From CAZDKK01 sp964506245 (GTDB taxonomy: Bacteria; Eisenbacteria; RBG-16-71-46; CAIMUX01; WJJG01), in NCBI GenBank assembly GCA_964506245.1, contig CAZDKK010000012.1, positions 1-64,000 on the forward strand: a DNA stretch of 64,000 nt, written 5' to 3'. The notes under the pieces were generated by a model. It searched no databases. It was not told where the DNA came from and saw only the letters and a list, made by a program, of their open reading frames with translations. The position numbers and the translations under genes were made by a program. Below are positions 27,043-35,461 of this stretch, one piece after another (position 1 is the stretch's first letter; each line of letters begins with the position of its first letter).

Positions 27043-28683
27043 ATGAGCGACCACGCGCTGGAGCGCCGCACGTTTCTCAAGGCCCTGCTCGGAGGGCTGC
27101 CCGTCCTCGCCCTCGATTGGAGCTCGTTCCCCCGCGGGGGTGGTGGCGCGCAAGCCGCGGACGCCTGGGACGCGGTCATCATCGGCGCCGGACTCGGCGG
27201 GCTGAGCTGCGCGGCTGCCTTCGCCCGCCAGGGCTTCCGCCCGATCGTGCTCGAGCAGCACAGCGTCGCGGGCGGCTATGCCACCTCCTTCCGCCGGCCG
27301 GGTGGCTTCGAATTCGACGTGTCGCTCCATTCCACGACCGCGGGCGAGCGCAACGGTGTGTACAATCTGATTCCAGGGTTCCCGGAGATCGAAGATGTGA
27401 AGTTCGTACCGCATCAGTCGCTCTACCGGGCCATCTTCCCCGAGCACGATATCCGCGTGCCACAACGGGATCCGAACTCGTACAAAGCGATGCTGATCGA
27501 GCTCTTCCCCGCGGAAGCCGCGGGTATCGATGAGCTGTTCAAGACGATGGCGGGCCTCACGGATGATATCGGCCGCTACCAGGGCGCGAGTGGCCAGGTG
27601 GACATGTCGAAGTTCCCGACCGAGTTCCCCTACCTCTTCCAGAACTACAATCGCACGTGGGGGCAGCTTCAGGACTCTTGCCTCAAGGATCCGCAGGCCA
27701 AGGCCATTCTGTCCTCGCAGTGGGCCTATTACGGACTGCCGCCGTCGAAGCTGGCCTGCATGTACTACGCCCTGCCCCTGTGGGGTTACCTGACGCGCGG
27801 CGGCTACTACCCCATCGGTCGCTCGCAGACGATCAGCGATGCGCTGGTGCGCTTCATCGAGTCGCACGGCGGGCAGGTGCTGCGCGGCGCGCTGGCGGAG
27901 CGGATCCTGGTCAGCGACGGCGCCGCCAGCGGTGTGCGCCTGGCCGACGGCCGGGAATTCGTGGGCCGGGCCATCGTCGCCAACGCCAATGCCCCCGATG
28001 TGTTCCACAAGCTCCTGGCCCCGGGCGAGTGCGCGCCTGACTACCTTGCCCGAATTGACTCGCTGCAGATGAGCGTCTCCGCTTTTCAGGTGTTCCTCGG
28101 CCTGAATTCGGACATCGTCAAGGCCGCCGGCGTCCCTGACACCGAGGTGTTCTATTACCCGGGCTATGACCCGGAGGCCGACTACGCCGCGGTGCTCACC
28201 GCCGACATGGAACGGTGCGGCTTCGGCGTCACCCTGTACGACAACCTGTTCGAGGGCTACTCGCCGGCGGGCAAGAACACGCTCAGCATCATCACCCTGC
28301 AGGGCTACGATGCCTGGCAACCGTACGAGGCCGCCTACCTCGAGGGCGACAAGCAGGCCTACCGCGCGGAGAAGGAACGCCTGGCCGACATCCTGATCGA
28401 ACAGGTCGAGCGGAGGCTGCTGCCCGGGTTGCGGGACGCGATCGAGGTCCGGGAGATCGGCACGCCCCTGACGAACCTGCGCTACACGAAGAACTCCCGC
28501 GGCGCGATCTACGGCTGGGATCAGACGGTGGGTAACTCCGGGTCGACCCGGTTGCCGCACCGGACGCCGGTGAGGAACCTCTACCTGGCCGGCGCCTGGA
28601 CCAGCCCGGGCCACGGCTACGGGGCGGTCATTCCGAGCGGCCTGCTCTGCTTCGCGGAGGTGATGAGGGACTGGCAAGGGTAG
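27043..28683 (+). CDS. Tat-exported phytoene-desaturase/retinol-saturase-like FAD oxidoreductase
   Basis: About 546 residues. The start at 27043 gives an N-terminus with a twin-arginine motif (LERRTFLKALLGGLPVLAL), so the enzyme should fold in the cytoplasm and be exported. The FAD dinucleotide-binding motif DAVIIGAGLGGLSCAAAFARQG follows at about residues 44-65, then VLEQHSVAGGYATSF. The C-terminus holds the second FAD motif NLYLAGAWTSPGHGYGAVIPSGL. The overall form matches carotenoid isomerase, phytoene desaturase and all-trans-retinol saturase relatives. A Tat signal on this family is less common, and no carotenoid genes are near. The substrate is probably a polyunsaturated or isoprenoid lipid. 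Confidence 0.9.
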   Translation: MSDHALERRTFLKALLGGLPVLALDWSSFPRGGGGAQAADAWDAVIIGAGLGGLSCAAAFARQGFRPIVLEQHSVAGGYATSFRRPGGFEFDVSLHSTTAGERNGVYNLIPGFPEIEDVKFVPHQSLYRAIFPEHDIRVPQRDPNSYKAMLIELFPAEAAGIDELFKTMAGLTDDIGRYQGASGQVDMSKFPTEFPYLFQNYNRTWGQLQDSCLKDPQAKAILSSQWAYYGLPPSKLACMYYALPLWGYLTRGGYYPIGRSQTISDALVRFIESHGGQVLRGALAERILVSDGAASGVRLADGREFVGRAIVANANAPDVFHKLLAPGECAPDYLARIDSLQMSVSAFQVFLGLNSDIVKAAGVPDTEVFYYPGYDPEADYAAVLTADMERCGFGVTLYDNLFEGYSPAGKNTLSIITLQGYDAWQPYEAAYLEGDKQAYRAEKERLADILIEQVERRLLPGLRDAIEVREIGTPLTNLRYTKNSRGAIYGWDQTVGNSGSTRLPHRTPVRNLYLAGAWTSPGHGYGAVIPSGLLCFAEVMRDWQG

Positions 28684-28704
28684 GCAGCCCGCCAGGTTTG
28701 ACTC

Positions 28705-28734
28705 TTCCAGCCCACCCCCTTCCGGGTGTATGAT
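28705..28734 (+). promoter_or_regulatory. Candidate promoter of the sulfate-activation genes
   Basis: TATGAT at 28729-28734 is a good -10 hexamer; TTCCAG 18 bases upstream is a poor -35. It would leave a leader of about 125 bases before sat, in which I see no riboswitch. Confidence 0.4.
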
Positions 28735-28865
28735 TTCCTGTCTTGTGCAGGCCGTTCGCGGTCGATCTCCGGGGACTGGAGGGACCCATTGCCCCCAGGG
28801 CGATCCTCCGCCAGGCAGTGAGGCGTAATCAAAACCGCCGAAACAGGATAGGAGGTTTGCAGGCG

Positions 28866-30023
28866 ATGAGGCTCATCAATCCCCATGGAGGCCGTCTGAT
28901 CGATCGGCTGGTCTCCAAGGAAGAAGCACAGGCCCTGGAGCAAAAAGCTCACGGGCTGCCCCGCATCCAGCTCAATCCCCGCGAGACCGCCGATCTCGAG
29001 ATGATCGCAACCGGGGCCATGAGCCCGCTCGAGGGCTACATGGCGCGGGCCGACTACGAGGCGGTCGTCGAGAAGATGCACCTCTCGACCGGCCTGGCCT
29101 GGACGATCCCCATCACCTTGGCGGTGAAGACCGAGCAGGCCGCTTCGCTCAAGCCGGGCACCGAACTCGCGCTCTACGACGACAACACGCTACTGGCGGT
29201 GATGGAGCTGCAGGACAAGTACCAGCCCGACAAGATGCGCGAGGCGGAGAAGGTCCTGCGCACGACCGACGATGCGCACCCGGGGGTGCAGTACCTGAAG
29301 AGCATCGGCGACGTCTATCTGGGCGGCCCGCTCAAGGTGATCCGCAAGCCTCATCACAGCGATTTCAACGAGTACCGGCTCGACCCCAAGGAAACGCGGG
29401 TCCTGTTCAAGGCCAGGAACTGGGAGACGATCACGGCCTTCCAGACGCGCAACCCGATCCACCGCGCCCACGAGTACCTGCAGAAGTGCGCGCTCGAGGC
29501 GGTCGACGGCCTGTTGATCCACCCCCTGATGGGCGCCACCAAGGCCGACGACATCCCGGGCCCGGTGCGGATGGAGTGCTACCGGGTGCTGCTCGAGAAC
29601 TACTACCCGAAGGATCGGGTGGCCCTCTCGATCTTCCCGGCCGCCATGCGGTACGCCGGCCCGAGCGAGGCCATCTGGCACGCCATCGTTCGCAAGAATT
29701 ACGGCTGCACGCACTTGATCGTGGGCCGCGACCACGCCGGCGTGGGCAAGTACTACGGAACTTACGACGCCCACCACATTTTCAAGGATTTCGAACCGGG
29801 CGAGCTGGAGATCACGCCCATGTTCTACGACCACGCGTTCTTCTGCAAACGCTGTGGGAACCTGGCGTCGATCAAGACCTGCCCGCACGGGCAGGAGGAC
29901 CGGCTCTTCCTGAGCGGCACGAAGGTCCGCGAGATGCTCGCCAAGGGCGAGAATCTGCCGATGGAGTTCACGCGGCCCGAGGTGGCCGAGGTGCTCCGCG
30001 CGCAGATGCGCCAGGCGCACTAG
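28866..30023 (+). CDS. sat: Sulfate adenylyltransferase (ATP sulfurylase)
   Basis: About 385 residues of the monomeric Sat type, making adenosine phosphosulfate (APS) from ATP and sulfate. The N-terminal PUA-like domain is followed by the catalytic domain with FQTRNPIHRAHEYL (QxRNP and HxxH motifs), HPLMGATKADDIP and IVGRDHAGVGKYYG. A zinc site is formed by FFCKRCGNLASIKTCPHG, as in thermophile and sulfate-reducer enzymes, and FLSGTKVREML closes the site. AGGAGGT lies nine bases before ATG 28866. The CysC gene follows 186 bases later, so APS is passed on to PAPS; no APS or PAPS reductase gene is in view. Confidence 0.96.
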   Translation: MRLINPHGGRLIDRLVSKEEAQALEQKAHGLPRIQLNPRETADLEMIATGAMSPLEGYMARADYEAVVEKMHLSTGLAWTIPITLAVKTEQAASLKPGTELALYDDNTLLAVMELQDKYQPDKMREAEKVLRTTDDAHPGVQYLKSIGDVYLGGPLKVIRKPHHSDFNEYRLDPKETRVLFKARNWETITAFQTRNPIHRAHEYLQKCALEAVDGLLIHPLMGATKADDIPGPVRMECYRVLLENYYPKDRVALSIFPAAMRYAGPSEAIWHAIVRKNYGCTHLIVGRDHAGVGKYYGTYDAHHIFKDFEPGELEITPMFYDHAFFCKRCGNLASIKTCPHGQEDRLFLSGTKVREMLAKGENLPMEFTRPEVAEVLRAQMRQAH

Positions 30024-30037
30024 GTGCCGGGCCAGCT

Positions 30038-30057
30038 CCCCGGATGGACCTCCGGGG
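30038..30057 (+). terminator. Weak hairpin downstream of sat
   Basis: CCCCGGA and TCCGGGG pair around a six-base loop, 15 bases after the sat stop. No U-run follows, so it may only attenuate read-through into cysC. Confidence 0.35.
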
Positions 30058-30209
30058 CAGCATCAGGTGTTGAAACAAAGTGGCATATTGGGCCTTCAGG
30101 ATGAGCGGCCTGTGCCCGATCTAAACGATGGAATCACGAGCGGTTCGGCGCAATCCCCGGGGTGGGCCCCGGGGAGCCGGTCGCTCTGACACTCGAGGGG
30201 GAGAGGGGC

Positions 30210-30812
30210 ATGAAGGGGTTCACGCTGTGGTTCACCGGGCTTTCGGGATCCGGGAAGTCGACGCTGGCACGCGGGGTGGAGCAGGAGCTGCGCCGCCGCG
30301 GTATGAAGGTCGAAATTCTCGACGGGGATGTGGTGCGCACGAACCTGAGCAAGGGCCTCGGGTTTTCCAAGGAGGATCGCGACACCAACATCCGCCGCAT
30401 TGGCTTCGTCTGCCATCTCTTGACGCGGAACGATGTCGTGGCCGTGGCTGCCGCCATCTCGCCGTACAAGGCGATCCGCGACGAGAATCGCAAGATGATC
30501 GGACGCTTCGTGGAGGTCTACTGCAAATGCTCGCTCGACGAACTCGAGCGCCGCGATGTCAAGGGTATGTACAAGAAGGCCCGTGCGGGAGAGATCAAGG
30601 GCTTCACCGGGGTCGACGACCCGTACGAGGCGCCGGAGAATCCGGAGATCCTGATCGACTCCGAGAAGCAGTCGCCCGAAGAGAGCCTGGCGATCATCCT
30701 GCGCACGCTGGAGCTGATGAACCGCATCCCGCCGGCGCCGGAGGCGACCGAGATCCCGGCCGACGAGGAAGGCAAGATCCGCGCGAAGCTGAAGGAACTC
30801 GGATACCTGTGA
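30210..30812 (+). CDS. cysC: Adenylyl-sulfate kinase
   Basis: About 200 residues. It phosphorylates APS to PAPS. The P-loop GLSGSGKST lies at residues 10-18, with LDGDVVRTNLSKGLGFSKEDRDTNIRRIG and AAISPYKAIRDENRK for APS binding, then YCKCSLDELERRDVKGMYKKARAGEIKGFTGVDDPYEAP, all standard. Beyond the usual domain it carries a charged C-terminal tail, DEEGKIRAKLKELGYL, that closely matches the tail of the small protein at 35193-35387. Its TGA overlaps the GTG of the next gene (GTGA), so the phosphodiesterase is translationally coupled to CysC. GAGGGGGAGAGGGG precedes the ATG. Confidence 0.95.
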   Translation: MKGFTLWFTGLSGSGKSTLARGVEQELRRRGMKVEILDGDVVRTNLSKGLGFSKEDRDTNIRRIGFVCHLLTRNDVVAVAAAISPYKAIRDENRKMIGRFVEVYCKCSLDELERRDVKGMYKKARAGEIKGFTGVDDPYEAPENPEILIDSEKQSPEESLAIILRTLELMNRIPPAPEATEIPADEEGKIRAKLKELGYL

Positions 30813-32989
30813 TCCGTTCGCGACATCGGGTAGCGCGTACGCTGGCCGTGGCGGCCCTGGCCGCCGCGGCCTTGCCCGGCGCCGCCCATGCTTACGTTGG
30901 CCCCGGCGCCGGCTTTGCCGTCGTCGGCTCGCTGGGCGTCCTGTTCGTCACCTTCTTCCTGGGTCTTTTCGCCCTGCTCACGTGGCCCTTCCGGGCCATC
31001 TACCGCTTGATCCGGGCGCGCGCGCTGCGCCGCAAGACCGACGTCAAGCGCGTGCTCATCCTGGGGCTGGACGGGATGTGCCCGAAGCTCGCCACGCGCT
31101 GGATGCGCGAGGGGCACCTGCCGAACCTGAAGAAGCTGGCCGAGACGGGCAGCTTCCAGCCGCTCGCCTCGGCCGTGCCGCCGATGTCGCCGGTCGCCTG
31201 GTCGTCGTTCGCCACCGGCGTCGACCCCTCGAAGCACAACATCTTCGATTTCCTGAACCGCGATCTGAAGAGCTACATGCCGGTTCTCTCCTCGACCGAC
31301 ATCCGGCCGCCCGTCAAGACGCTGAAGATCAACCGCTTCGAGATCCCGATCAGCAAGCCACTCGTGCGCCTGCTGCGCAAGAGCCGTGCCTTCTGGACGA
31401 TCCTCGGCGAGCATCTCGTCTCGTGCCACGTCCTGCGCGTTCCGATCACCTTCCCGCCCGAGCGTCTGCCCAACGGCGCGCTGCTGGCCGCGATGTGCGT
31501 GCCCGACCTGCGCGGCACGCAGGGGTCGTTCACCTTCTTCACGACCGATCCCGAGCGTGCCGCCGCGTTCGAGGGTGGCACGATCATCCGCATCACCCCC
31601 CAAGATGGGAAGATCGCGACCGAAATCCCCGGTCCGCCCGACCCGCTCTCGCGCGCGCACCAGGTCATGAAGGTGCCGCTCGCGATCACCCTCGATCGCG
31701 CGGCGGGCAAGGCCCGCATCACGGTCGGTCGGGAGACGATCGAGCTGCCCGAGCGGAAGCTCAGCGACTGGGTGCGTCTGGAATTCAAGGCCTCGCTGGG
31801 GCAGAAGGTGAAGGGCATCGTCCGCTTCCGGGTGATGAGTTTCGAGCCGCACTTCGGTCTCTACATGACCGCCATCCACCTCGATCCCGAGAGCCCGGCC
31901 ATGCCGATCTCCTCGCCGGGCTTCTTCGCGCAGTACCTCGCGCGCCTCCAGGGCCCGTACGCGACCCTCGGCCTGGCCGAGGACACCTGGGCCCTCAACG
32001 AGCGGATCATCGACGAGGAGACCTTCCTCGAGCTGACGATGCTGATCCACGAGGAGCGCGAGAAGATGTGGTTCAACTCGCTCGCGAAGAATCGCTCGGG
32101 GTTGAACGCCATCGTCTTCGACGCCACCGATCGCATCCAGCACATGTTCTACCGCTACCTGGTCGACGATCACCCGGCCAACCGCGGCAAGGACACCGAG
32201 CGCCACAAGAACGCGATCCTCGACATCTACAAGCGCTGCGACGATCTGCTCGGGCGCACGATGAAGTACATCGATGACAAGACGGTGCTGTTCGTGATCT
32301 CCGACCACGGCTTCGCCCCGTTCAAGCGGGGGATCAACCTGAACGCCTGGCTGACGCAGAACGGCTACTTCGCGAGCAAGAACGGCAGCGTGGGGCGTTA
32401 CTTCGACGGCGCCGACTGGACGCGCACGAAGGCTTATACATTCGGGCTGACCGGAATCTACGTCAACCTGCAGGGGCGTGACGCGCACGGCACCGTGACG
32501 CCGGGCGATGAGTTCCAGGCCCTGAAGGCGGAGCTGATCGAGCAGCTCTCGGGCCTGCGCGATCCCCAGACCGGAGAGATCGGCATCCTGCGCGTCTTCG
32601 ACGGCGAGAAGATCTACCACGGGCCATACCGCGCGGGCGGGCCGGACCTCATCATCGGCTACAATCGCGGATACCGCGCCTCGTGGGAAGGGGCCGTCGG
32701 CAGCGCCGAGGGGGACGTGTTCACCGACAACACCCGGAGCTGGGGCGGCGATCACTGCATGGAACCGCTGGTCGTGCCGGGCGTGATCTTCTCGAACCGC
32801 AAGATCCAGTCGAAGTACGCCGCGCTGCGGGATCTGGGGCCGACGGCGCTCGACCTGCTGGGCGTGCCGATCCCGGCGCACATGGACGGGATTCCACTCC
32901 TCAACCCCGCGTCGGCCGGCAAGCGGGCGCAGATGTCGGACGCCTACTTCCTGCACGGGTCGCCGCCCGCGCCGGTGAAGTGGAGGTAG
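30809..32989 (+). CDS. Membrane-anchored alkaline-phosphatase-superfamily phosphodiesterase (1)
   Basis: About 726 residues, from the GTG overlapping the cysC stop. An N-terminal signal-like helix (LAVAALAAAALPGAAHAYVG) is followed by a strong transmembrane helix (VVGSLGVLFVTFFLGLFALLTWPF), then the type I phosphodiesterase/nucleotide pyrophosphatase domain. Metal-site and nucleophile motifs are RVLILGLDGMCP, PPMSPVAWSSFATGVDPSKHNIFDFL, FDATDRIQHMFYRY, LFVISDHGFAPFKRGINL and NTRSWGGDHCMEP. The superfamily cleaves phosphate or sulfate esters and phosphodiesters, or transfers headgroups. An inserted beta-rich segment lies between residues about 225 and 340. The tight coupling to CysC suggests a link to PAPS or to a sulfated or phosphorylated envelope component. 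Confidence 0.88.
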   Translation: MIRSRHRVARTLAVAALAAAALPGAAHAYVGPGAGFAVVGSLGVLFVTFFLGLFALLTWPFRAIYRLIRARALRRKTDVKRVLILGLDGMCPKLATRWMREGHLPNLKKLAETGSFQPLASAVPPMSPVAWSSFATGVDPSKHNIFDFLNRDLKSYMPVLSSTDIRPPVKTLKINRFEIPISKPLVRLLRKSRAFWTILGEHLVSCHVLRVPITFPPERLPNGALLAAMCVPDLRGTQGSFTFFTTDPERAAAFEGGTIIRITPQDGKIATEIPGPPDPLSRAHQVMKVPLAITLDRAAGKARITVGRETIELPERKLSDWVRLEFKASLGQKVKGIVRFRVMSFEPHFGLYMTAIHLDPESPAMPISSPGFFAQYLARLQGPYATLGLAEDTWALNERIIDEETFLELTMLIHEEREKMWFNSLAKNRSGLNAIVFDATDRIQHMFYRYLVDDHPANRGKDTERHKNAILDIYKRCDDLLGRTMKYIDDKTVLFVISDHGFAPFKRGINLNAWLTQNGYFASKNGSVGRYFDGADWTRTKAYTFGLTGIYVNLQGRDAHGTVTPGDEFQALKAELIEQLSGLRDPQTGEIGILRVFDGEKIYHGPYRAGGPDLIIGYNRGYRASWEGAVGSAEGDVFTDNTRSWGGDHCMEPLVVPGVIFSNRKIQSKYAALRDLGPTALDLLGVPIPAHMDGIPLLNPASAGKRAQMSDAYFLHGSPPAPVKWR

Positions 32990-32992
32990 CCC

Positions 32993-35119
32993 GTGGTCAA
33001 CCGCCCCCGCAAGCCTCGCGCGCTCGTGGCCACGGCCGTCCTTGCCCTCTGTGTCGCGCTGGGGGCCACGCTGCTCGATCGCGACGCGCGTCCGGCGGCC
33101 CAGGCGCCCACGGCGGCGGACGGCAAGCGCGTGATCGTGTTGGGCATCGACGGCCTGGACTACAAGCTGGTCTGCGAGTGGATCGAGCAGGGCCTCCTGC
33201 CGAACCTCAGGCGCCTGCGCGACACGGGCAGCTTCCACCCGCTCACCACCAGCATGCCGCCCCAGAGCCCGGTGGCCTGGAGCAACTTCATGACGGGGGC
33301 GAACTCGGGGCAGCACGGCATCTTCGATTTCATCCACCGCAACCCCGACACCTATCTGCCGTTCTCATCGATGTCGGAGGCCAAGCCCGCGGCGGACCAG
33401 GTCACCTTCCTGGGGATGAAGCTCGCCAACCACGTGCAGCTGCCCTTCTCCGACTACGTCCTGCCCTTCGCGGCCGGCACGACGGAGAACCTGCGCAAGG
33501 GCACGCCCTTCTGGGAGATCCTGGCCGACCACGGCGTGCCATGCATGATCCATCGCTGCCCGGTCAACTTCCCACCCGTCCCCAAGCCCGGGGTCACGAT
33601 CCTCTCGGGCATGGGCACACCGGACATGCAGGGCACGAACGGCACGTACGCCTACTACACGAATCGTCCACCCAGCAATTACAAGGACGCCACCGGCGGC
33701 AAGATCTTCCCCACCGATGTCGTCAACGGCGTGGCCAAGAACCGGCTCTACGGGCCACCCAACGATTTCATCGACTACGATCGCGTGGAGCGCCGCACTG
33801 GACGGAAGGTTGCCTATCAGGACCGCAAGGCTTCGATCCCCTTCACGGTCTACGTCGATGCGGAGAACCCGGTCGCCAAGATCGTCATCGACGGCAAGGA
33901 GATCTTCCTGCGGGAAGGCGAGTTCAGCGCCTGGACCGAGGTCAAGTTCAGTCTGCTGCCCACGCCGGGCATCATCCGCTGGCTGTGGCATGATGTGGTC
34001 AGCGTCAGGGGCATGGTGCAGTTCTACCTCAAGTCGGCGCACCCGGACTTCGGGTTGTACATCACCCCGGTGCAGATCAGCCCGTTCCATCCGGCCATGC
34101 CGATCAGCTCGCCACCCGAGTACGCCGCCGAGCTGGCGGAGGCGATCGGTCCCTACTACACGCAGGGCATGCCCGAGGCTACCAAGGCGCTCGAGTTCGA
34201 CGTCTTCAGCAACGCGGACTTCCTCAAGCAGTTCGACATCATCGTCAACGAAGAGATCCGCATGGCCGACCGCGAGCTGCCCCGGTTCAAGGAGGGCGTG
34301 CTCTTCCTCTACTGGAGCTGTGTCGACCAGTCCGGCCACGTCATGTGGCGCACGATGGCGGGCGAGGAGACCCACCCCGCTTACGTCGCCGCGCTCGACA
34401 ACCCGTTCAAAGGGTTCTACCCCGCGCTCTACTCGGAGATCGACGAATACGTGGGCAAGGTGCTCGACGAGTACGTCGATGAAAACACCTACCTGATCGT
34501 GCTCTCGGACCACGGCTTCTCGACCTGGCAGCGGGCGTTCGACCTGAACCGCTGGCTGCTCGACAACGGGTACCTGTTCCTGCAGCCGGGCAAGACGGCT
34601 GCCAGCGTCGAATTCACCTACGGGATCGACTGGGACAGGACCAAGGCCTACGCGCTGGGGATCAACGGCCTGTACATCAACCAGGCCGGCCGCGAGCGCA
34701 ACGGCATCGTGCCCCCTGGACCGGCCAAGGACGAGCTACTGGAGGAGATCAGCGCGGGGCTGAAGGCGTTCGTGGACCCGAAGAACGGGGTCCATCCGAT
34801 CCACGAGGTGTTTCTGCGGGACGATATCTACGACGGGCCGCACGCCGCCGACGGCCCGGATGCGCAGATCGGGTATGTCGCCGGCTACCGCGCCTCGGAC
34901 GAATGTGCGGTCGGCGAGATCACGGAGTCCGTGGTGGCCGACAACACGCGGCGGTGGAGCGGCGACCACTGCCAGGATTACCGGATGGTGCCGGGCGTGC
35001 TCTTCACCAACTTCCCGGTGGAGCGCTCCGACCCGGCGCTCATCGACATCGCGCCGACGCTGCTGCAGCTCTTCGGCGTGCCGATCCCGCCGGAGATGAA
35101 CGGGCGGCCGGTGTTCTAG
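32993..35119 (+). CDS. Exported alkaline-phosphatase-superfamily phosphodiesterase (2)
   Basis: 708 residues, paralogous to the upstream gene and starting three bases after its stop, with GGAGG six bases before GTG 32993. It has a signal peptide (ALVATAVLALCVALGATLL) but lacks the second transmembrane helix. Core motifs are RVIVLGIDGLDY, MPPQSPVAWSNFMTGANSGQHGIFDFI, YWSCVDQSGHVMW, YLIVLSDHGFSTWQRAFDLN and NTRRWSGDHCQDYRMVPGVLF. In the metal-binding position where copy 1 has DATDRIQH it has CVDQSGH, so the two enzymes are not identical in the active site. The pair probably acts in the periplasm on related substrates. The enzymes are arranged as a tandem duplication in a sulfate-activation operon. 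Confidence 0.88.
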   Translation: MVNRPRKPRALVATAVLALCVALGATLLDRDARPAAQAPTAADGKRVIVLGIDGLDYKLVCEWIEQGLLPNLRRLRDTGSFHPLTTSMPPQSPVAWSNFMTGANSGQHGIFDFIHRNPDTYLPFSSMSEAKPAADQVTFLGMKLANHVQLPFSDYVLPFAAGTTENLRKGTPFWEILADHGVPCMIHRCPVNFPPVPKPGVTILSGMGTPDMQGTNGTYAYYTNRPPSNYKDATGGKIFPTDVVNGVAKNRLYGPPNDFIDYDRVERRTGRKVAYQDRKASIPFTVYVDAENPVAKIVIDGKEIFLREGEFSAWTEVKFSLLPTPGIIRWLWHDVVSVRGMVQFYLKSAHPDFGLYITPVQISPFHPAMPISSPPEYAAELAEAIGPYYTQGMPEATKALEFDVFSNADFLKQFDIIVNEEIRMADRELPRFKEGVLFLYWSCVDQSGHVMWRTMAGEETHPAYVAALDNPFKGFYPALYSEIDEYVGKVLDEYVDENTYLIVLSDHGFSTWQRAFDLNRWLLDNGYLFLQPGKTAASVEFTYGIDWDRTKAYALGINGLYINQAGRERNGIVPPGPAKDELLEEISAGLKAFVDPKNGVHPIHEVFLRDDIYDGPHAADGPDAQIGYVAGYRASDECAVGEITESVVADNTRRWSGDHCQDYRMVPGVLFTNFPVERSDPALIDIAPTLLQLFGVPIPPEMNGRPVF

Positions 35120-35192
35120 AGCCGGGGCGCGGCCGGCGGCGCGAGAGACGGGCGCCGGCGCGCGGCCGGCGATGCAGGAAAGGGCAGAGGCC

Positions 35193-35387
35193 ATGTTCGG
35201 AGAGAAGAAGATCAAGCTCAGCAGGGAGCTGTACGAGCAGATCGAGCGCGTGGCCAAGCTGGCCGGCTACTCCTCGGTGGATGAGTTCGTCATCCACTCG
35301 CTCGAGAAGGAGATGGCCAAGCTGCAGGAGGCCCAGTCGGACGAGGAGATCAAGGAGAAGCTGAAGGGGCTGGGCTACCTGGCGTAG
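35193..35387 (+). CDS. Small ribbon-helix-helix-like protein with LGYL tail
   Basis: 64 residues from ATG 35193, with GGGCAGAGG upstream; ATG 35172 is an in-frame alternative. The core KIKLSRELYEQIERVAKLAGYSSVDEFVIHSLEKEMAKLQ has the strand-helix-helix pattern of CopG/Arc-like proteins. It then runs into a helical tail, DEEIKEKLKGLGYLA, that closely matches the CysC tail. A DNA-binding or adaptor role is possible. No toxin partner sits beside it, so it is not an obvious antitoxin. It lies between the phosphodiesterases and the membrane protein in the same direction. Confidence 0.8.
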   Translation: MFGEKKIKLSRELYEQIERVAKLAGYSSVDEFVIHSLEKEMAKLQEAQSDEEIKEKLKGLGYLA

Positions 35388-35461
35388 GGGCTCGGCGCTC
35401 GCGGCCAGGACGCGGAGTCGCCTTGGGCGTCGTGCGACCGGCTGGGAAAGGGAGCGTTGCC

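Noticed and set aside
26068..28677. Very long open frame on the minus strand (about 870 codons) opposite the pRiA4b and oxidoreductase genes
   Set aside because: It is antisense to two well-supported genes, has no motif or ribosome site, and its Arg/Val/Gly-rich composition is what the opposite strand of GC-rich codons gives.
30128..30808. Longer N-terminus for the first phosphodiesterase reaching back over cysC
   Set aside because: It lies in another frame of cysC. The GTG overlapping the cysC stop is followed directly by a signal and membrane helix.
30518..33337. Minus-strand open frame of about 940 codons under cysC and the two phosphodiesterases
   Set aside because: Same reasoning: antisense to conserved, motif-bearing genes and with no protein family signature.
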